A DNA stretch of 64,000 nt from Ulva prolifera (taxonomy: Eukaryota; Chlorophyta; Ulvophyceae; Ulvales; Ulvaceae): the NCBI GenBank assembly GCA_023078555.1, contig CM041196.1, forward strand, positions 372,001-436,000. Reading direction: 5' to 3'. How positions within the stretch are numbered: position 1 is the first letter of the stretch; each line of letters opens with the position of its first letter. Below, in pieces: positions 1 to 12,300 of the stretch. Made by a program: the position numbers and the translations under genes. The notes beneath the pieces were generated by a model, which did not search any database, was not told the DNA's origin, and worked only from the letters and a program-made list of their open reading frames with translations.

Positions 1-270
1 AGGTATGTCGAACACTGTTTCGACCCAAACTTAATCAATGGAGAAGTGTGCGGGCTGTAGAAGCAATGTGAGTCAAACATGACTTGAGTGCACATCGATC
101 TTTGCAGCTCTGGGTAGTCAGGTCGGATGCTCCAAAATGTTCGCGAGTATCGGTGCACGTCCAGCGCAACGCACAGCATCAGGGCGTCGGAAGCACCAGA
201 GGTAGCAAGCGACAGTCCATGTCGCGATATAGAGACATGTAGGTAGCGTTGATCTGATCGTGACCGTACC

Positions 271-3200
271 ATGAGCGGTCACGGGGCACCTCAATCAATC
301 ATGCGTCAATTCCCACTACGCAAGCCTTGGCACCATACCCTCCGGATAACGTGTTTGATCGCAGCACTACTTTCTCTTCACCTAATAGGGCTGACTCTCT
401 TCTTCAATGGCTTCCTCTTATCAAGGACAAGTTTGAACCGATACAGCACTGCCGACGCTCCAATAGTCACATTCGATGGCACAGCCGCTGAAGTGGGCAG
501 GTTGCAATCAAGACCATTTGACAAAGCCTTCATTATGGTCATTGACGCTCTTCGGCTGGATTTCGTCAAAGCCCAGGCCTACTCTGATATTGAAGGCGGT
601 TGTGTGGAGATCATGCCTCGCTTGTGTGACCTGGTCACACAGCTGGTGCGCATCTGAAGGCCACTAAATCTCTGCTGCGGCCACCATGCATGTCCTGAAT
701 CGAGTCGAGACGAGCCCCAGATTGACCGCCTGAATGCTCAATCCCTCTGGCACCTCGTTCCATCTGCCAATGATCCGCCCAAGCTGTGCAGGGCAGCAAC
801 GGAGTCCTGGCGTCATTTCCCGCTGATCCGCCAACGACAACCATGCAGCGCGTCAAGGCTCTCCTAACTGGGTCCCTGCCCACGTTTCTCGACGTCAGCA
901 GCGTGTTCGCTGGGGGAGAGATCCGGGAAGACAACGTGCTGCTGCAGGCGATGCGCAGCGGCATGCGTGTCGGGGCTGTGGGCGACGACACCTGGACGCA
1001 GCTCTTCCCTCCCTCCTCTCATGCATCCCTCAACCTGTCGCACCCGTACCCCTCTCTCAACGTTCACGACCTTGACACTGTCGATGATGGTGTCGCTGCA
1101 GTGCGCCCCCCGCCTGACCAGCCCAGCAGCCGCCTCTGTGGCTGTCCAGAGCTGTACTGCCATCTCGTGATGCTGCCTGTGCCCACTGGGCCTGCCTCAA
1201 TGCCCATCTTACTGGCGTGAACCCTTGTTGCTGATGTTGTAGCACATTGTGAGCCTGTGCGCCCAGCTGTTTGCATCTATGGGCTGCAGCACCTCAGCCT
1301 GGCTTTGCTGGCAAGGTCTATGCAGCGACGGTCGTCTGAGGGGGGTTTCCAGGTGGTTTACCCCTTCGGCATATGTGGTCCTGTTAATTCGGAGTTGTCA
1401 ATGTCCAGTAGGGTACGGCTCAGTAGATTCAGATTTACTTTTACTTCACAAGCCGAACCTGTCGCCAGAGCATAGCAATGCATCGTCGCACTTGGCCACA
1501 TGGTAATTGCGACTCATGCATACTGTGCTCTAGGCGTACACTGCACCCTGACCCTCCGAAACCTCGAATCTGAAATTGTCGGGGGGCATTTCTGGGGCTG
1601 CCGTTGCAGAGTCTGCCGCATCGCTGCTGAGCCATGATGCGGTCCTTGCCCTCCTAGGCTATGCACACACATCCACTTCCAGGGAATCATGTGATCTGAG
1701 CGGGGCTGCGACTCTGCGTGCCTCTCCGATGGAGCCATGTGCGTGCCAGCGCGTGCATCTCACTCGTGACGATGCAAGCAGCCAGCGCTCATGTCAGGGT
1801 ACAGAAGCGACATTATCGCTGTGCAGGAGCTGCGGGGCGGGTTGCTGGAGTCTGACAGCTGGGACGTTCTGGTGGCACACTACCTCGGCGTTGATCACGC
1901 CGGCCACACCTACTCCGTGGGCTCTCCTCAGATGGCAAGGAAGGTGGCGCAGATGGACGCCGAGATCTCTGATGTGCGGCCCCTGCCGCTGACGTGCCTG
2001 CCTGGCACGGCCACGTGCCTCTCCCATGTCTGCCCGAGTCCCTGCGTGCATGTGTTGCTGGATGTTATATCAAACCTGGCACCAGGCCCAATCGCAGCAT
2101 GCCTGCACAACGCGCGGCTGCATTTGACGTTGACGCCAGGGGCTCGGTGCCACCCACTTGTCGAGAACTGCCATCTAACGGACCTTGCACGCGCGTTTCG
2201 CTACCGTACGCTGGGTGGCGTATGGCAGACAGTGCGTGCTGGCGGCTGGGATGTCAGCGTGGGCTTCGACACTAAGCTGCACACACTCTGAAGTGGCCAG
2301 GGGTGCAGGTGTTTGAGCGGCTGGTCGCGGACGCCGGGCCAGGGCAGCGGCACGAGCACACGGTGATGCTGGTGTTTGGGGACCACGGCCAGACGCGCAC
2401 AGGCGACCACGGTGGTGGCACTCCAGAGGAAGTGGACACACCCCTCCTCGCGGTCAACCTCGCTGCCGCCGCTGCGGCCCGAGCCCCGCCCGCTCCGCCA
2501 GCACCAGAGGTGGACGTGGTTGCACCCACACCGCTCCCGCCCGACCTCGCCGCAGCCGCTGCAGCTCATGCTGCGGTGACCCCGCCGACGGCAGAGGTGA
2601 TGGAATCGTCTGCCCTCGACGCAAGTCTTGCGGCCGCCGCAGCCCGCGCCGCGCCCACAGAAGCAGCGCTGGACGCGGTGGACCCGTCCCTGCTCGCCGC
2701 CAACCTGGCCGCTGATGCGGCCGCCGCTGCGGCGGGACAGCAACCCCCCGCGGAGGCCCTGCATGCCGCCGCGGCTCGTGCTCCGCCTGCCCCGTCAGCC
2801 CCGGCACCGGCTCCGCTCGCCCCGGCAGTCCCCGCGCCGCCTGTGGCCATGCCGCAGCGCGCCGTCGCGACTTCTGGCAACCTGCCAGTCGTTCACCAGC
2901 TTGACTTTGCAGCGTCCCTGTCAGCGCTGCTGGGGCTGCCGCTGCCGTTTGAAAATGTCGGTGCGGACCTCCCCCCCCCGGCAATCTTCACAGTGCATGT
3001 TGGTGATCGCTTGCTGCACGACGTGTGCTTTGGGTGAGTCTGCACGGCCTGCAGTGCCCTAATAGCTTCCTTGGCGTGAGATCAATGCTGCATGGTCAGA
3101 TTTGTAGAGGTAGGCAGCAGTGCATGGGCCGCGTAGGAACATATCACACCCAGACCTTATCGCATTTGCCACGTATGTCAGATTCGTTGCACGCTACAGC

Positions 3201-6200
3201 CACTTCATTGCTAATCACACATGCATGTGCGTTCTCGCGGTGCGCCACTCCCGGGCCACCGCTCACCGCCATGCAGAGCGATCGCTGCATGACCATCTTT
3301 ACTCCTGCATCCATCAATGCTTGGCCAGATGCTGCCGGCCTGCACCACGCGCAGTACCTGCCCCAGCACCGATACGATGTCACTCACACGTCACACGGCT
3401 TCAGTTGTGCAGTGACTCTGCAATCGAAGCAGACCGGCACCCGCTCAGAGACTCGCTGTGCCGTCTCTCATGTGGCCACTGGTGCTATGCAGGCAAGGTC
3501 CACCCGCAGCTGTGGGCCCTCGCCCCAGAGGCCCCCGCCCTCCCGGCCACCACCTGCGCCTGCCTGCCCGCATGCATCGACTCCCTCTCTGCTCCGCCAG
3601 AAAACTCCATCGCCGCCTGCGCCGCCTGCTCGCCGTGCCTGCGCACCTACGCCACCCGCATCTCCGCCAACGCCGACCAGGTGCACACCTACCTCGCCGC
3701 CTACGCCGCGGCGCCCCTCTCCAGCGTCTCCCCGGCCTCCATCGCCAGCCTCACGGCCCTCATGCCGCCCCCGGCGTCCGCCGCGGGCGGCCGCGCGGAG
3801 CCGGCGCCGCACACAGCGGCCGCGCTCGCGCACCTCCACGCCGCCGCGCACGTCGCGCGCACACAATGGACCCACTTCAATGCGCCCGTCGCGGTCGCCG
3901 GCCTCGTGGTGCTCGCGCTCGCCACGGCCCTCACCGCCGGCGCCCTCCACGCTGCCCTCTTCCTCCGGGCCCTCCACTACACCCGCCTCATCACCTCCAC
4001 CCGCTCCTTCTTCGCCCTCTCCTGCCCCCCGGCCTCCTCCACCGCGCTCCTCCCGCCCCCCGCCATGGCGATGCTTGCGCTCCTCGCCGTCCGCGCCGCC
4101 GTCCCCTTCTCCAACTCGCTCGTCCTCGCTGAGGCGCAGGTGACGCAGTACCTCGTGGTGACAGGGGTTCTGATCCTCACGGCGGCCGCGCTGTCCCGCG
4201 CGGCCATCGTCTGCCGCTCGCTGTCACACGCCGGCCACCAGCTTCCTCCGCGCTCCTCACCCGCCGTCTCAGCGGCCGTCACGCTGCTGTCCCTCGCCGC
4301 CGCGGCCTCCCGCGCCGCCGTGCCGGTGCCGCCGCCGCTGTCCCACAGCCGCCGCACGGAGAATGTGGAGCCTGCGGACGGCGACACGCCGCCGCGGCGT
4401 GCCCGCGTCACGACGCTGTCCGTTTGGGGCGCACGCGTCTCGTTCGCGGTGTCCCGCGCCAGCATCATGAAGGCGGCACGCCTCACGGTCGCGCTCCTCT
4501 GTGGCGTGACCCTCGTGACCACCTCCTCCTGGCTCCTCCGCAACCTCTGCTTCCTCACGATCATCATGCAGCTGTTCTTCACGCAGCAGCGCCGCGTCAT
4601 CGGGGTCGCGTGGTCAATTGGGAGCGTCCTGCTGTCTCTCGCCAAGCTCCCCGACCCCGGCTGGCTGCTGCCCTCCTCCATGCTCATCCTCTGCAACACG
4701 CTGTGCTGCGTGCACGCGCTGTGGTCCCCCAAAGCCACAGAGTGCACCGTGTGGGCGCCGCTCGGCATCGACCGCGGCACGTCAGCGGTCGTCCACATCG
4801 CGCTGTATGGCGCCACAGCATGCTGGTCGTGCATGTCGCTCATGCGTGATGGCGCAATCGACCGCGTCGGCGTGAGCCCGTTTGACAAGGCGTCCGTGGC
4901 GGAGGCACCTGCCGGCACACGCGGGTCGGTGGATGAAGGCTGGTGGGACGGTGTGGTGGCTCAGGCGGCGCCGGCGCTGGTGTGCCTTGCGCTGCTGTCG
5001 CACTATGCGCACGCGGCCGTGCAGCGCTGCGTCGCGGTGCCGGGCACCGTGCGGCGCTTCGGCACGCATGTCCCGTGGTTCAAGTTCTTCGGGGACATCG
5101 TGCTGCTCCTGCACAATGCGCTGGCACCACTCGGCCTCATGAGTGACGCCCAGGTGTGAGCCCCTGGTCTCCTGTGATATTTGCATGCTGTGCTGTGATG
5201 CGATATGCTACAATTTGTCTGCCGTACGCTGTGATGTGCTTTCATGTCGTCGAGATGCGCTGTGTCGGCTTGTCTTGGCCTGTGATGTACCATACTGAAC
5301 TGCCGCCGTTTGATGCCACACCGGTGATGCCGTGGTGAAATCATGCGCTTCGTCACACATGCATCTGCGGGCCCTAACATCGGGCGCGCTGCTGCAGACG
5401 CTGTTGCTGCTGCTGTCGCTGGACAATGAGGACATCGAAGAACAGGAGCTGGAGGCGCACGCCCGCCACAGCGCCCCGGTGCGACCCCTCCACCCGCCCA
5501 CGCCACGGCCAGAGTGCCAATTCATGGTAGTGTGTGTGCATGCCGCACCTGGCTGTCCCCACGTGGCCTTCACACCTTGGGTGGGCGGCATTGATCGAGG
5601 TGTCCAGCCAACAGGAAGTATTGAAGAGACATTATCCATCATGTGATAACGTTGTATAGCTCAGTCCCAACGGAGACCCACCGCAAGTCCGCAAGCTCGC
5701 TGTGTACTGCCAATCAGAATGTCACTAGCTGCTGCCTGAGTCCCCCTGTCCTCGGTTCCATTGCACACCCTGTGTCGCATCGTCCTCTTCAGCCACTGTG
5801 TTGTGTTCCAAGCTTCGGCGCCCTCTGTCGGCAGCCCTCCGGTGCGCCGGAGCAGGCACAGGCGCCGGTGACTCAAAACTCTCAAGTCGTCGTCCGTGTT
5901 GTGTGTCTGAGGGCCGGCAGCACGTCATGCCGACACATCGTCACAGCCCCAGCGTTGCTGCAGGATCCCGCGGGCGACGGTGGCACGCAGGGGCTGCTCG
6001 ACGGCTCGCAGCGCGCCTCCCGCCTCCGCCGCCGCCGCATGTTTCTGCGCGGCCAGCCCTTCTTCTGGCAGCCACACGGCCAGGCGTACCGGCGCGCTGG
6101 TTACCGCCTGTTGGCCCGCGCCGCCGCCGCGCACGCCCTCCTGGCCACCCTCTCGCTGCTGTTCCTGATGCGCGCATGCCTCACGTGGCGGAGCGCCCCC

Positions 6201-8320
6201 GGGGCGCCCACGCTCGGGGAGCAGTCGCTGGAGCAGCTGTGGCGGCGGGCGCTGCCCCGTGAGGCGCCGCAGTGGCTACAGGGCATCCTGCTGCTTGCGG
6301 TGCAGCAAGCCACCGCGCTTGGATTCACGTTCGCGTATGGCATGTGGAGGTGCGCAGCCACACGCCACTCTGCCTTCCCTCGCCCTCGATTGTGCCAGTG
6401 ACAGTGACGGACAGCATCGCAGGCCTCCAGGTTCTTGTAACTGTAGCCTCTGACCGGGCGTCAAGTTGAATGCCATGTGTACAGATTCCCGGAACAGCAA
6501 GGACTGCTTGAATCCTCGGACACGCGCCTGCGTAATGCAGGGTCCCGCGGATGCTCGTCCGCTCTCTCCTTGTCGTCGCCCTCGGGCCGGTGCCGGGCGG
6601 CGTGCTGCCGCACATCGCGGCGCGCCTCCCTGGCGCCGCCCCCCTCGTCATGGCCCTCTCCTCCGCCACCGCGGCCGTCGACGCCACATTCACGACCGTC
6701 CGCACCGCCCCCCTCGCCCTCGTCACGCCCCGCCTGACATACGCGGCCCTCGCCGGCCTCGTGGTCGCGGCCGCCGCCGTCGCGCGCTCCGCCGCCGCGG
6801 CGCGCACGACGTGGGCGCGCTGCTTCATGGACAGCCGCCTAACGGAGCAGGCCGCGGTCGCACCCCCGTCCAGCTTCCACAGCGCGCGCGGCATGGCGAT
6901 GGAGTTCGGGGAGGGCGTGTGGGACCTCGTGCGCGACTTCACCGCTGACAGCAACGCTCGCGCCCTCTCCGCGACGGACGCGCTCCTCATGCTCACCCTC
7001 GCCTGCGGCGGGCCGCTGTGGCTGCTGTTGCTGCCGCCGCGCGCCGGCGCCATCGCAGCGCACACGCTGGTCCTCGTGCTGTGCGTGCTGGGCGTCCTGC
7101 AGATGCACTGGTGGGTCGAGCTCGCGTTTGACCGCCTCGTGCTCTTTGCCGCGGAGCTGTTTCGGGAGCAGCACCCCGGCCGCGACATCCCCTTCACGCA
7201 TGCGCCCGGCGCGTCGGCCTTCACCGGCACGCTGCTCGCATGCATGCTGCTGTGCCTGCTGCCGCACGCCGCCTTCCTCGGCAGCGGCCACTTTTGCGAG
7301 TTTGCCGGCGTGCAGTGGCCGGCGGCGTTCGTGGGGTTTGACTCGAGCGACCCCCCCTGGCGCTCCGGCCTGCTCATCGCGGCCAATACTTTTCTGCCGC
7401 ACGCGCTGGTCGCGGCGCTGGTGGTCCTCGTAGCCACGCGCGAGGGCCACGCGCTCATGCAGTTCCTCGACTCGGCGGCCGCGGAGGGCCACGTGCTGCA
7501 GCTGCCGAACCGCATCCCGCGCGAGCAGATCCACACGGCGGTACAGCCCCCGCTCGGCGAGCCGGACGCGGTGCCGCGGCCGCACAGCGGCAGCGGCCCG
7601 CCATTGCCGCTGTCGACGATGCGCCGGCGCGCCGCGTCGGCGACACCCGGCGCAGCGCGAGCGCGCTCCGACGCGTCCCGTGCCGGCGCCGCCGCTGGCC
7701 TGGCCTCTGACGACGAGGCCGCATTCTACTCCGTCGATCCTAGCCTCCCAGAAGGCTCCGACTCGATCGCAGAGGCGCTGGAGCTTGTGCGGCCAGGGCC
7801 GGCCGCGACGCTGTGGGACCGGGTGGTGCTGGGGTGGATGCATGCGCACACCCGCCTCGTCGCGTGGCTGTCGGGGCTCTCGTACCTGGAGGCCTGCAAC
7901 CACGCAACGCCGCCGCAGACCCTCTCGACAACGCGGTCGGACGTGTCGCTGTTCGACGCGAGCCGCACGCCGCAGCAGTGGGCGAGTGCGGAGCTCACGC
8001 ACCTCGTGCTGCTGGCTGCGCTGCTGCTGCGCCTGCTGGCCGTTTCGCTCGACGTGCTGTGCGCGTCAGTCAGCGCGTGGCTGCAGCGGCGGCACCTCAT
8101 GGTGTGGGCGCTCTTTGCGCCGAAGTGGCTGTTTGAGGTGTGCTTCTGGGGGGTGGCGGCGGTGTCGCTCGTGGCCGCCGCGGCTGTTGCGGACGGCTGC
8201 GTCGACCACCTGCTTCCCAGTGTGTGGCGGCGCACGGCGGGGCCGGAGTCGACGCTGGATCGCGCGATAGACAACGGTGGCGCTGCTGCCGCCGCAGGGC
8301 ACCAGGTGGACGGCCGGTGA
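271..8320 (+). CDS. PIGO: GPI ethanolamine phosphate transferase, PIG-O/GPI13 type
   Basis: Adds ethanolamine phosphate to the third mannose of the GPI anchor precursor in the ER lumen. Inferred exons: 271-645, 792-1100, 1827-1973, 2309-3002, 3493-5153, 5398-5478, 5964-6349, 6541-8320, about 1,810 residues, all phases compatible. An N-terminal membrane segment (about 26-46) is followed by an alkaline-phosphatase-superfamily domain with its metal-site motifs: IDALRLDFV (91-99), ADPPTTTMQR (136-145), GVDHAGH (249-255) and GDHG (301-304) followed by a second GDHGG (309-313). The rest is a long multi-pass region; AAFVGF and HLMVWALFAPK near the C-terminus are typical of PIG-O. The protein is much longer than human PIG-O (about 1,090). 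One cause is an Ala/Pro-rich insertion at about 315-480. The exon 4 donor is uncertain: GTGATC at 3003 fits the phase, while GTGAGT at 3034 does not. Family call is sure; exact ends of exons 2 and 4 are less so. Confidence 0.88.
1378..1452 (+). repeat. Dispersed ~75-bp intronic element, copy 1
   Basis: Begins gtcctgttaattcgg and ends acttcacaag. The shared core ggtacggctcagt is at 1412-1424. It lies in PIG-O intron 2, same strand as the gene. Closest relative is the copy at 40174. Confidence 0.85.
2440..2880 (+). repeat. Ala/Pro-rich internal repeats inside PIG-O
   Basis: Coding low-complexity block in PIG-O exon 4. Units such as DTPLLAVNLAAAAAA, PSLLAANLAADAAAA and DASLAAAAARAAP recur with variation. 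It lies directly after the GDHG metal motif and before the conserved LPLPFENVG stretch, so it is an insertion into the luminal catalytic region. The shadow frames here give long Arg/Gln-rich ORFs on both strands that are not genes. Confidence 0.7.
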
Positions 8321-9361
8321 CGGTGGTACTGCAGCGCAGGGCATCGTGCAGCATGCATGCTCCTTTGAGTGCGCTGTGTGGATTTGCGCTGCGGTGCCAC
8401 ATGGGGGTTGGTGGGGGGGGGGGGGAGTTTGCCCCTTGGCAGTGGGCAACACAGGCGTCTTGCGCTGTGGGGTGGTGCATGACGAGAGCGAAACGCGAGG
8501 CTGAGGCCAGCTGTGTTGGGCTGGGCTTTTGCATTATATCTTGCCTCACAAGGGGACGCAACCCCTAGCTGTGGTCATGTTGCAAAGAGATGAGTGTGCA
8601 GAATGCAGTTTCCACCCCTGAGTGTGATTCTCGGGAGTTTGCATGTGTTGTTCAGTCGTTCGGCAATGCTCGAGATGGAGGCGGCATGTGACATGTATGT
8701 AAATCATGGCAGGCTCGAGGTGCATTGTTGCTATGATTCTGTCACCCATGACAAACACTCGTGTTTGCTGACCTCTTGCACAGAAGACGCCGGCCTGGTG
8801 AGAGAGCCTGGCTGCACCTCGGCGGCAGCAAAAAATGATTGCTTCACTGCCACCTCTTGGAAGTAGCGCTACTTCTAAGAGGTTGCGGCAGTACAGATGT
8901 GGCGATACGAGCGGCCTTTACCATGGTATACTCGATCTTGCACTGAGGAATCTCCAGCTGCAGGTCGATGCAGCTGTGAATTATTGGACCAAGCTTGAGT
9001 ACCATCAACTAGCAAAATATGGAGCATGCATCAGTATCAGCCGGTCGATCATAACATAGGTAGCACATGGATCGCGCTCCCAGTAATGCATGCACGAGGA
9101 CGACGGGGTAACACAAGCCGCACTGTGTGTCAATGTCGCACTTGTATGTTACGACAGTGCCGCTAGCGGCTTCTTGTTGCTATAGCTTGAGTAGCTCGCT
9201 TGTACGTTGGTGCTTGCAACTCGAAGCACAGCAGCTCGCTGTGAGTCGGGTGTAGTGCGATATAGTCATGCTCCGTAAAATACAGGAGAGAATGTCGTAG
9301 TAACACAGAAAAGCTATTTATTCAATTCCATCGTCCGTGCTGGGCGCTTCTTAGAACCTAG
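8321..9361. other. Intergenic region between PIG-O and the E2 gene
   Basis: About 1 kb between two genes in the same direction. It holds a run of 13 G at 8413-8425, a candidate TGTAA polyadenylation signal at 8698-8702 for PIG-O, and AT-richer DNA upstream of the E2 start that should include its promoter. No coding stretch is recognisable. Confidence 0.6.
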
Positions 9362-12300
9362 ATGCCGCAAGACGACGATGAATGCATTGTCGTGTGCGAT
9401 TCACCTGTCTTGCCTCTTCGCAGGCCTGTGGCGGTCTCAGTGGAGGATGCTGCCATAGCCATTTCTGACGATGACTGCGATGACGACTGTGTGGAGGTGC
9501 CAGTGTCTGACGCTGGGAAGCTGCGTCTGGACTGCTGCAGCAGTCCAGTGGGCCTGGAGCAGTTACACCGCAGGCTCGACCTTGCCGGTGCGGATCTGCC
9601 GTCGACATGAGAAGGCCATGCATAGCTTTTTTTTTTTACGTACTGTGAAGTGAACAGCTACTGGTGTGCATTGGGATCGCGAGAATCCATCTGTCGGGGA
9701 CACAGTCTCGAGCAGCAGTGGTCCGGGATGTCAGATTCGGTAATGGCCGAACGAAAACCAGCTGCAACATGTGCATACACGCATGCAGGGGCTAGTCTTG
9801 CACAGATGTGCTCCCGTCTGTCTTGTCCGGCATGCGGTCGAGCTTTGAGCTGGCGGGACGTCTGCAACGCGAGACCAGAGCTTGCATCTCAAGATCAGCA
9901 GGCACCGCTGAGTTGCGTTACCATACTTCAGGCAGCGATGCAGGCTTTGAACGCCCCAGCCTGTGCGGACGCAGTCGATCGACTGAAGCAGGTGTGACGC
10001 ATGGCGTATTGGTGCGCAGCACGCATAACACGTCCCAAAATCGAGGCGCTCTGAGCACAACGCTGCATCAAGCGAGCCTATCACGCACAAGCCCTGCCGA
10101 TCCACGCACACAAACTTGCATCAACATGCTGCATTGAACACTGAGCAGCATGCTGGATTGAATACTGAGCAGCATGCTGGACTGAACACTGATAGGCATC
10201 CTGCTGTCTAGCACATATTTTAGTGAGGACAACACAGTGCTGAGCTCATGGCGCCATCTGCAGGACTCCGCAGCTCTGGAGATGGAGCCATGGCGGCACG
10301 CACACTGGATTCTCAACGAGCTTGACACAGGTCAGCTTCAGTCCATGCTCCGGCTGCACAGCATGCCGGTCCCCCCGTCCAAGCTGCAGTGCATCACGAA
10401 CCTGCGTGAGAGCAAGCGCGCCAGGGGCGCCCTCCGCCAGGCCTCCATCGCCGCCGCCATCCTCGCGGTCACCTTCCGGCTGCAGCTCGTCGTCCTCGGC
10501 CGCCTGCCCGCCGAGGCCGCCGCGGCGCCGCCGCAGCAGCAGCCGAGCGGCTCCAAGCGCGCAGCGCCGGCACCCTCCGAGGCTGCCCCGCCGCTGTACA
10601 GCATCCGCCGGTTCGGGCCGCACGATCCGGCAAGCGCCAGCGCCCCTCCAGCCGCCCCTCCAGGCGCCCCTCCAAGCAAGCAGCAGAAAAGCTCAGCGCA
10701 GCCGCCGTGCGCCACTCCCACCCCTGCACCACTGTGGCAGCCCAGTGATATGACCGCCCTGCACCACGTGCTCTCGGGCCACTGCCGTGTGTACTTTCTG
10801 GCAGGCTGCCCCCCTCCAGAGGCAGGTTCCTCGTTCCGTAGCCGAGGTCGTCAGACGTCGGCGGCGGTGGCGGCATGCTGGTGGCTGCCGTGTTTCGCAT
10901 GCCTTCACATGCGATGCGTCGGTCCTGTCACCGTCGAGCCCCTGTGTGCACTTACGAAATATGACATATCGATGCTTCGCAAACGGCAGCTCTGATTTCC
11001 TTCGCCAAGCCTGTGCCTGCCGCACGTGCCACTGAGTCCATCAGGCTACCCGCCTCCATACCATGCATTCAAGTCAGGCATGTGTACGTCCGATTTCCTC
11101 TGTGAAGCTACAGGCCAGCGACCCCGGCATGTCCCCACAGCAACCCCCCCGGCCAGCAGGCCGCCTCCCAGGACCCCTCTAGCCAGGGGTTCACGCACCG
11201 CCCCGCGCCCGTGTCAAAGGCGCTGGCCGCCTCGCGCAACTCCATCGCGGCACCCAGCAGCCGCTCCGCGGCGGCCGTCGGGCGGGGGGTAGGGTACGCC
11301 GGCGGCAGGGGGCAGCAGGCGGGCTGGAAGCAGGGCGGCGCGCGGCAGGCCGCGGCGGCGCAGGCGGCGGCTGCGGAGAAGGTGGCGTGCCTGCAGGCGC
11401 TGCTGGCCCTCGTGCGGGCGGCCGACTCCGGCCCCGTGGCGGTGCGCAACCCTGGCTCCACCACCGTGAGCAGCACAGCCGGGCTGACTCGGTCTGGCTG
11501 CACCTGTTGATGCATGAATATTTCGCTGAATTCATGCATTGCCGCACCACGCGACGCTCCCGCCGCGGTGGCGTTCCGCTGCCCATTGTTGCGAAACTCA
11601 CAGCCTACAGGTCCATTCATTCGCCAGCGCGGTAGGTGCGGCAAGAGCGCAACAGCAGGCCGGGCGAGTGGTGCGTGCTGTGTGCTGTGATCTGGTTGAT
11701 TGCTGCTTACAGCGGAAACATGTGTGCACAACACAATGACAACTCCGGCGTGTATATGTTCCGTGCATTACGTCTACTGTCTGTGCTGTGCTCAATAGCC
11801 CGCCAGCTTGACGCAGAGTATCTAGAGTCTCCCCCCGCATCCAGGTCTACCTGCATGTCACCAGACACTTTCAGCGCCCTGTAGCTTGTGTGTAAGCCTG
11901 ACCCTTGGAGCAGCTGCCTCACTGAATCACTGAGTGAGTCACTCGGTGACTCATGGAATGAGGCTTACCGTCGGCAACGTGTGCGTGCTGTGCAGGGCGT
12001 GATGCCGGCCCCGCTGGCCGTGCTGCGACACGGCGGCGTGGCCAGCGTGGTGCACGCGCTGATGCAGGACGCGCTCGACGCCGTGCTCGCCGACGCCGCC
12101 GTGCAGGCCGCCCTCATGCACCTCGTCAGCCACCTCAGCACGCTCGCCGACACGCTGCCGCTGCTCTCCGCGCCGACCTCGTGGCCCGCCCACCTGCGCC
12201 CCCCCGAGCAGCCCGACGCGGCACAGCACGACAGCGACTCAGGTGCGGCGGCCCCCTGCACTGCTGCGTGCCCCGGCATGCACTCCCGGTACTTTCTCAG

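Noticed and set aside
2201-2764. Long minus-strand ORF rich in Gly, Arg and Cys opposite PIG-O exon 4
   Set aside because: It is the complement of the Ala/Pro-rich coding repeats; no motif and no splice logic of its own.
3025-4143. Plus-strand Pro/Arg/Ser-rich ORF overlapping PIG-O exon 5
   Set aside because: A frame shadow of the GC-rich hydrophobic region; the other frame carries the PIG-O homology and joins in phase.
6325-7536. 403-codon minus-strand ORF
   Set aside because: Antisense to PIG-O exons 7-8; Arg/Ser/Ala-rich with no conserved motif. High GC suppresses stop codons here.
11921-11960. Imperfect palindrome gtgagtcactcggtgactca as an operator-like site
   Set aside because: It lies inside an E2 intron and has a single copy; a chance hairpin is the simpler view.
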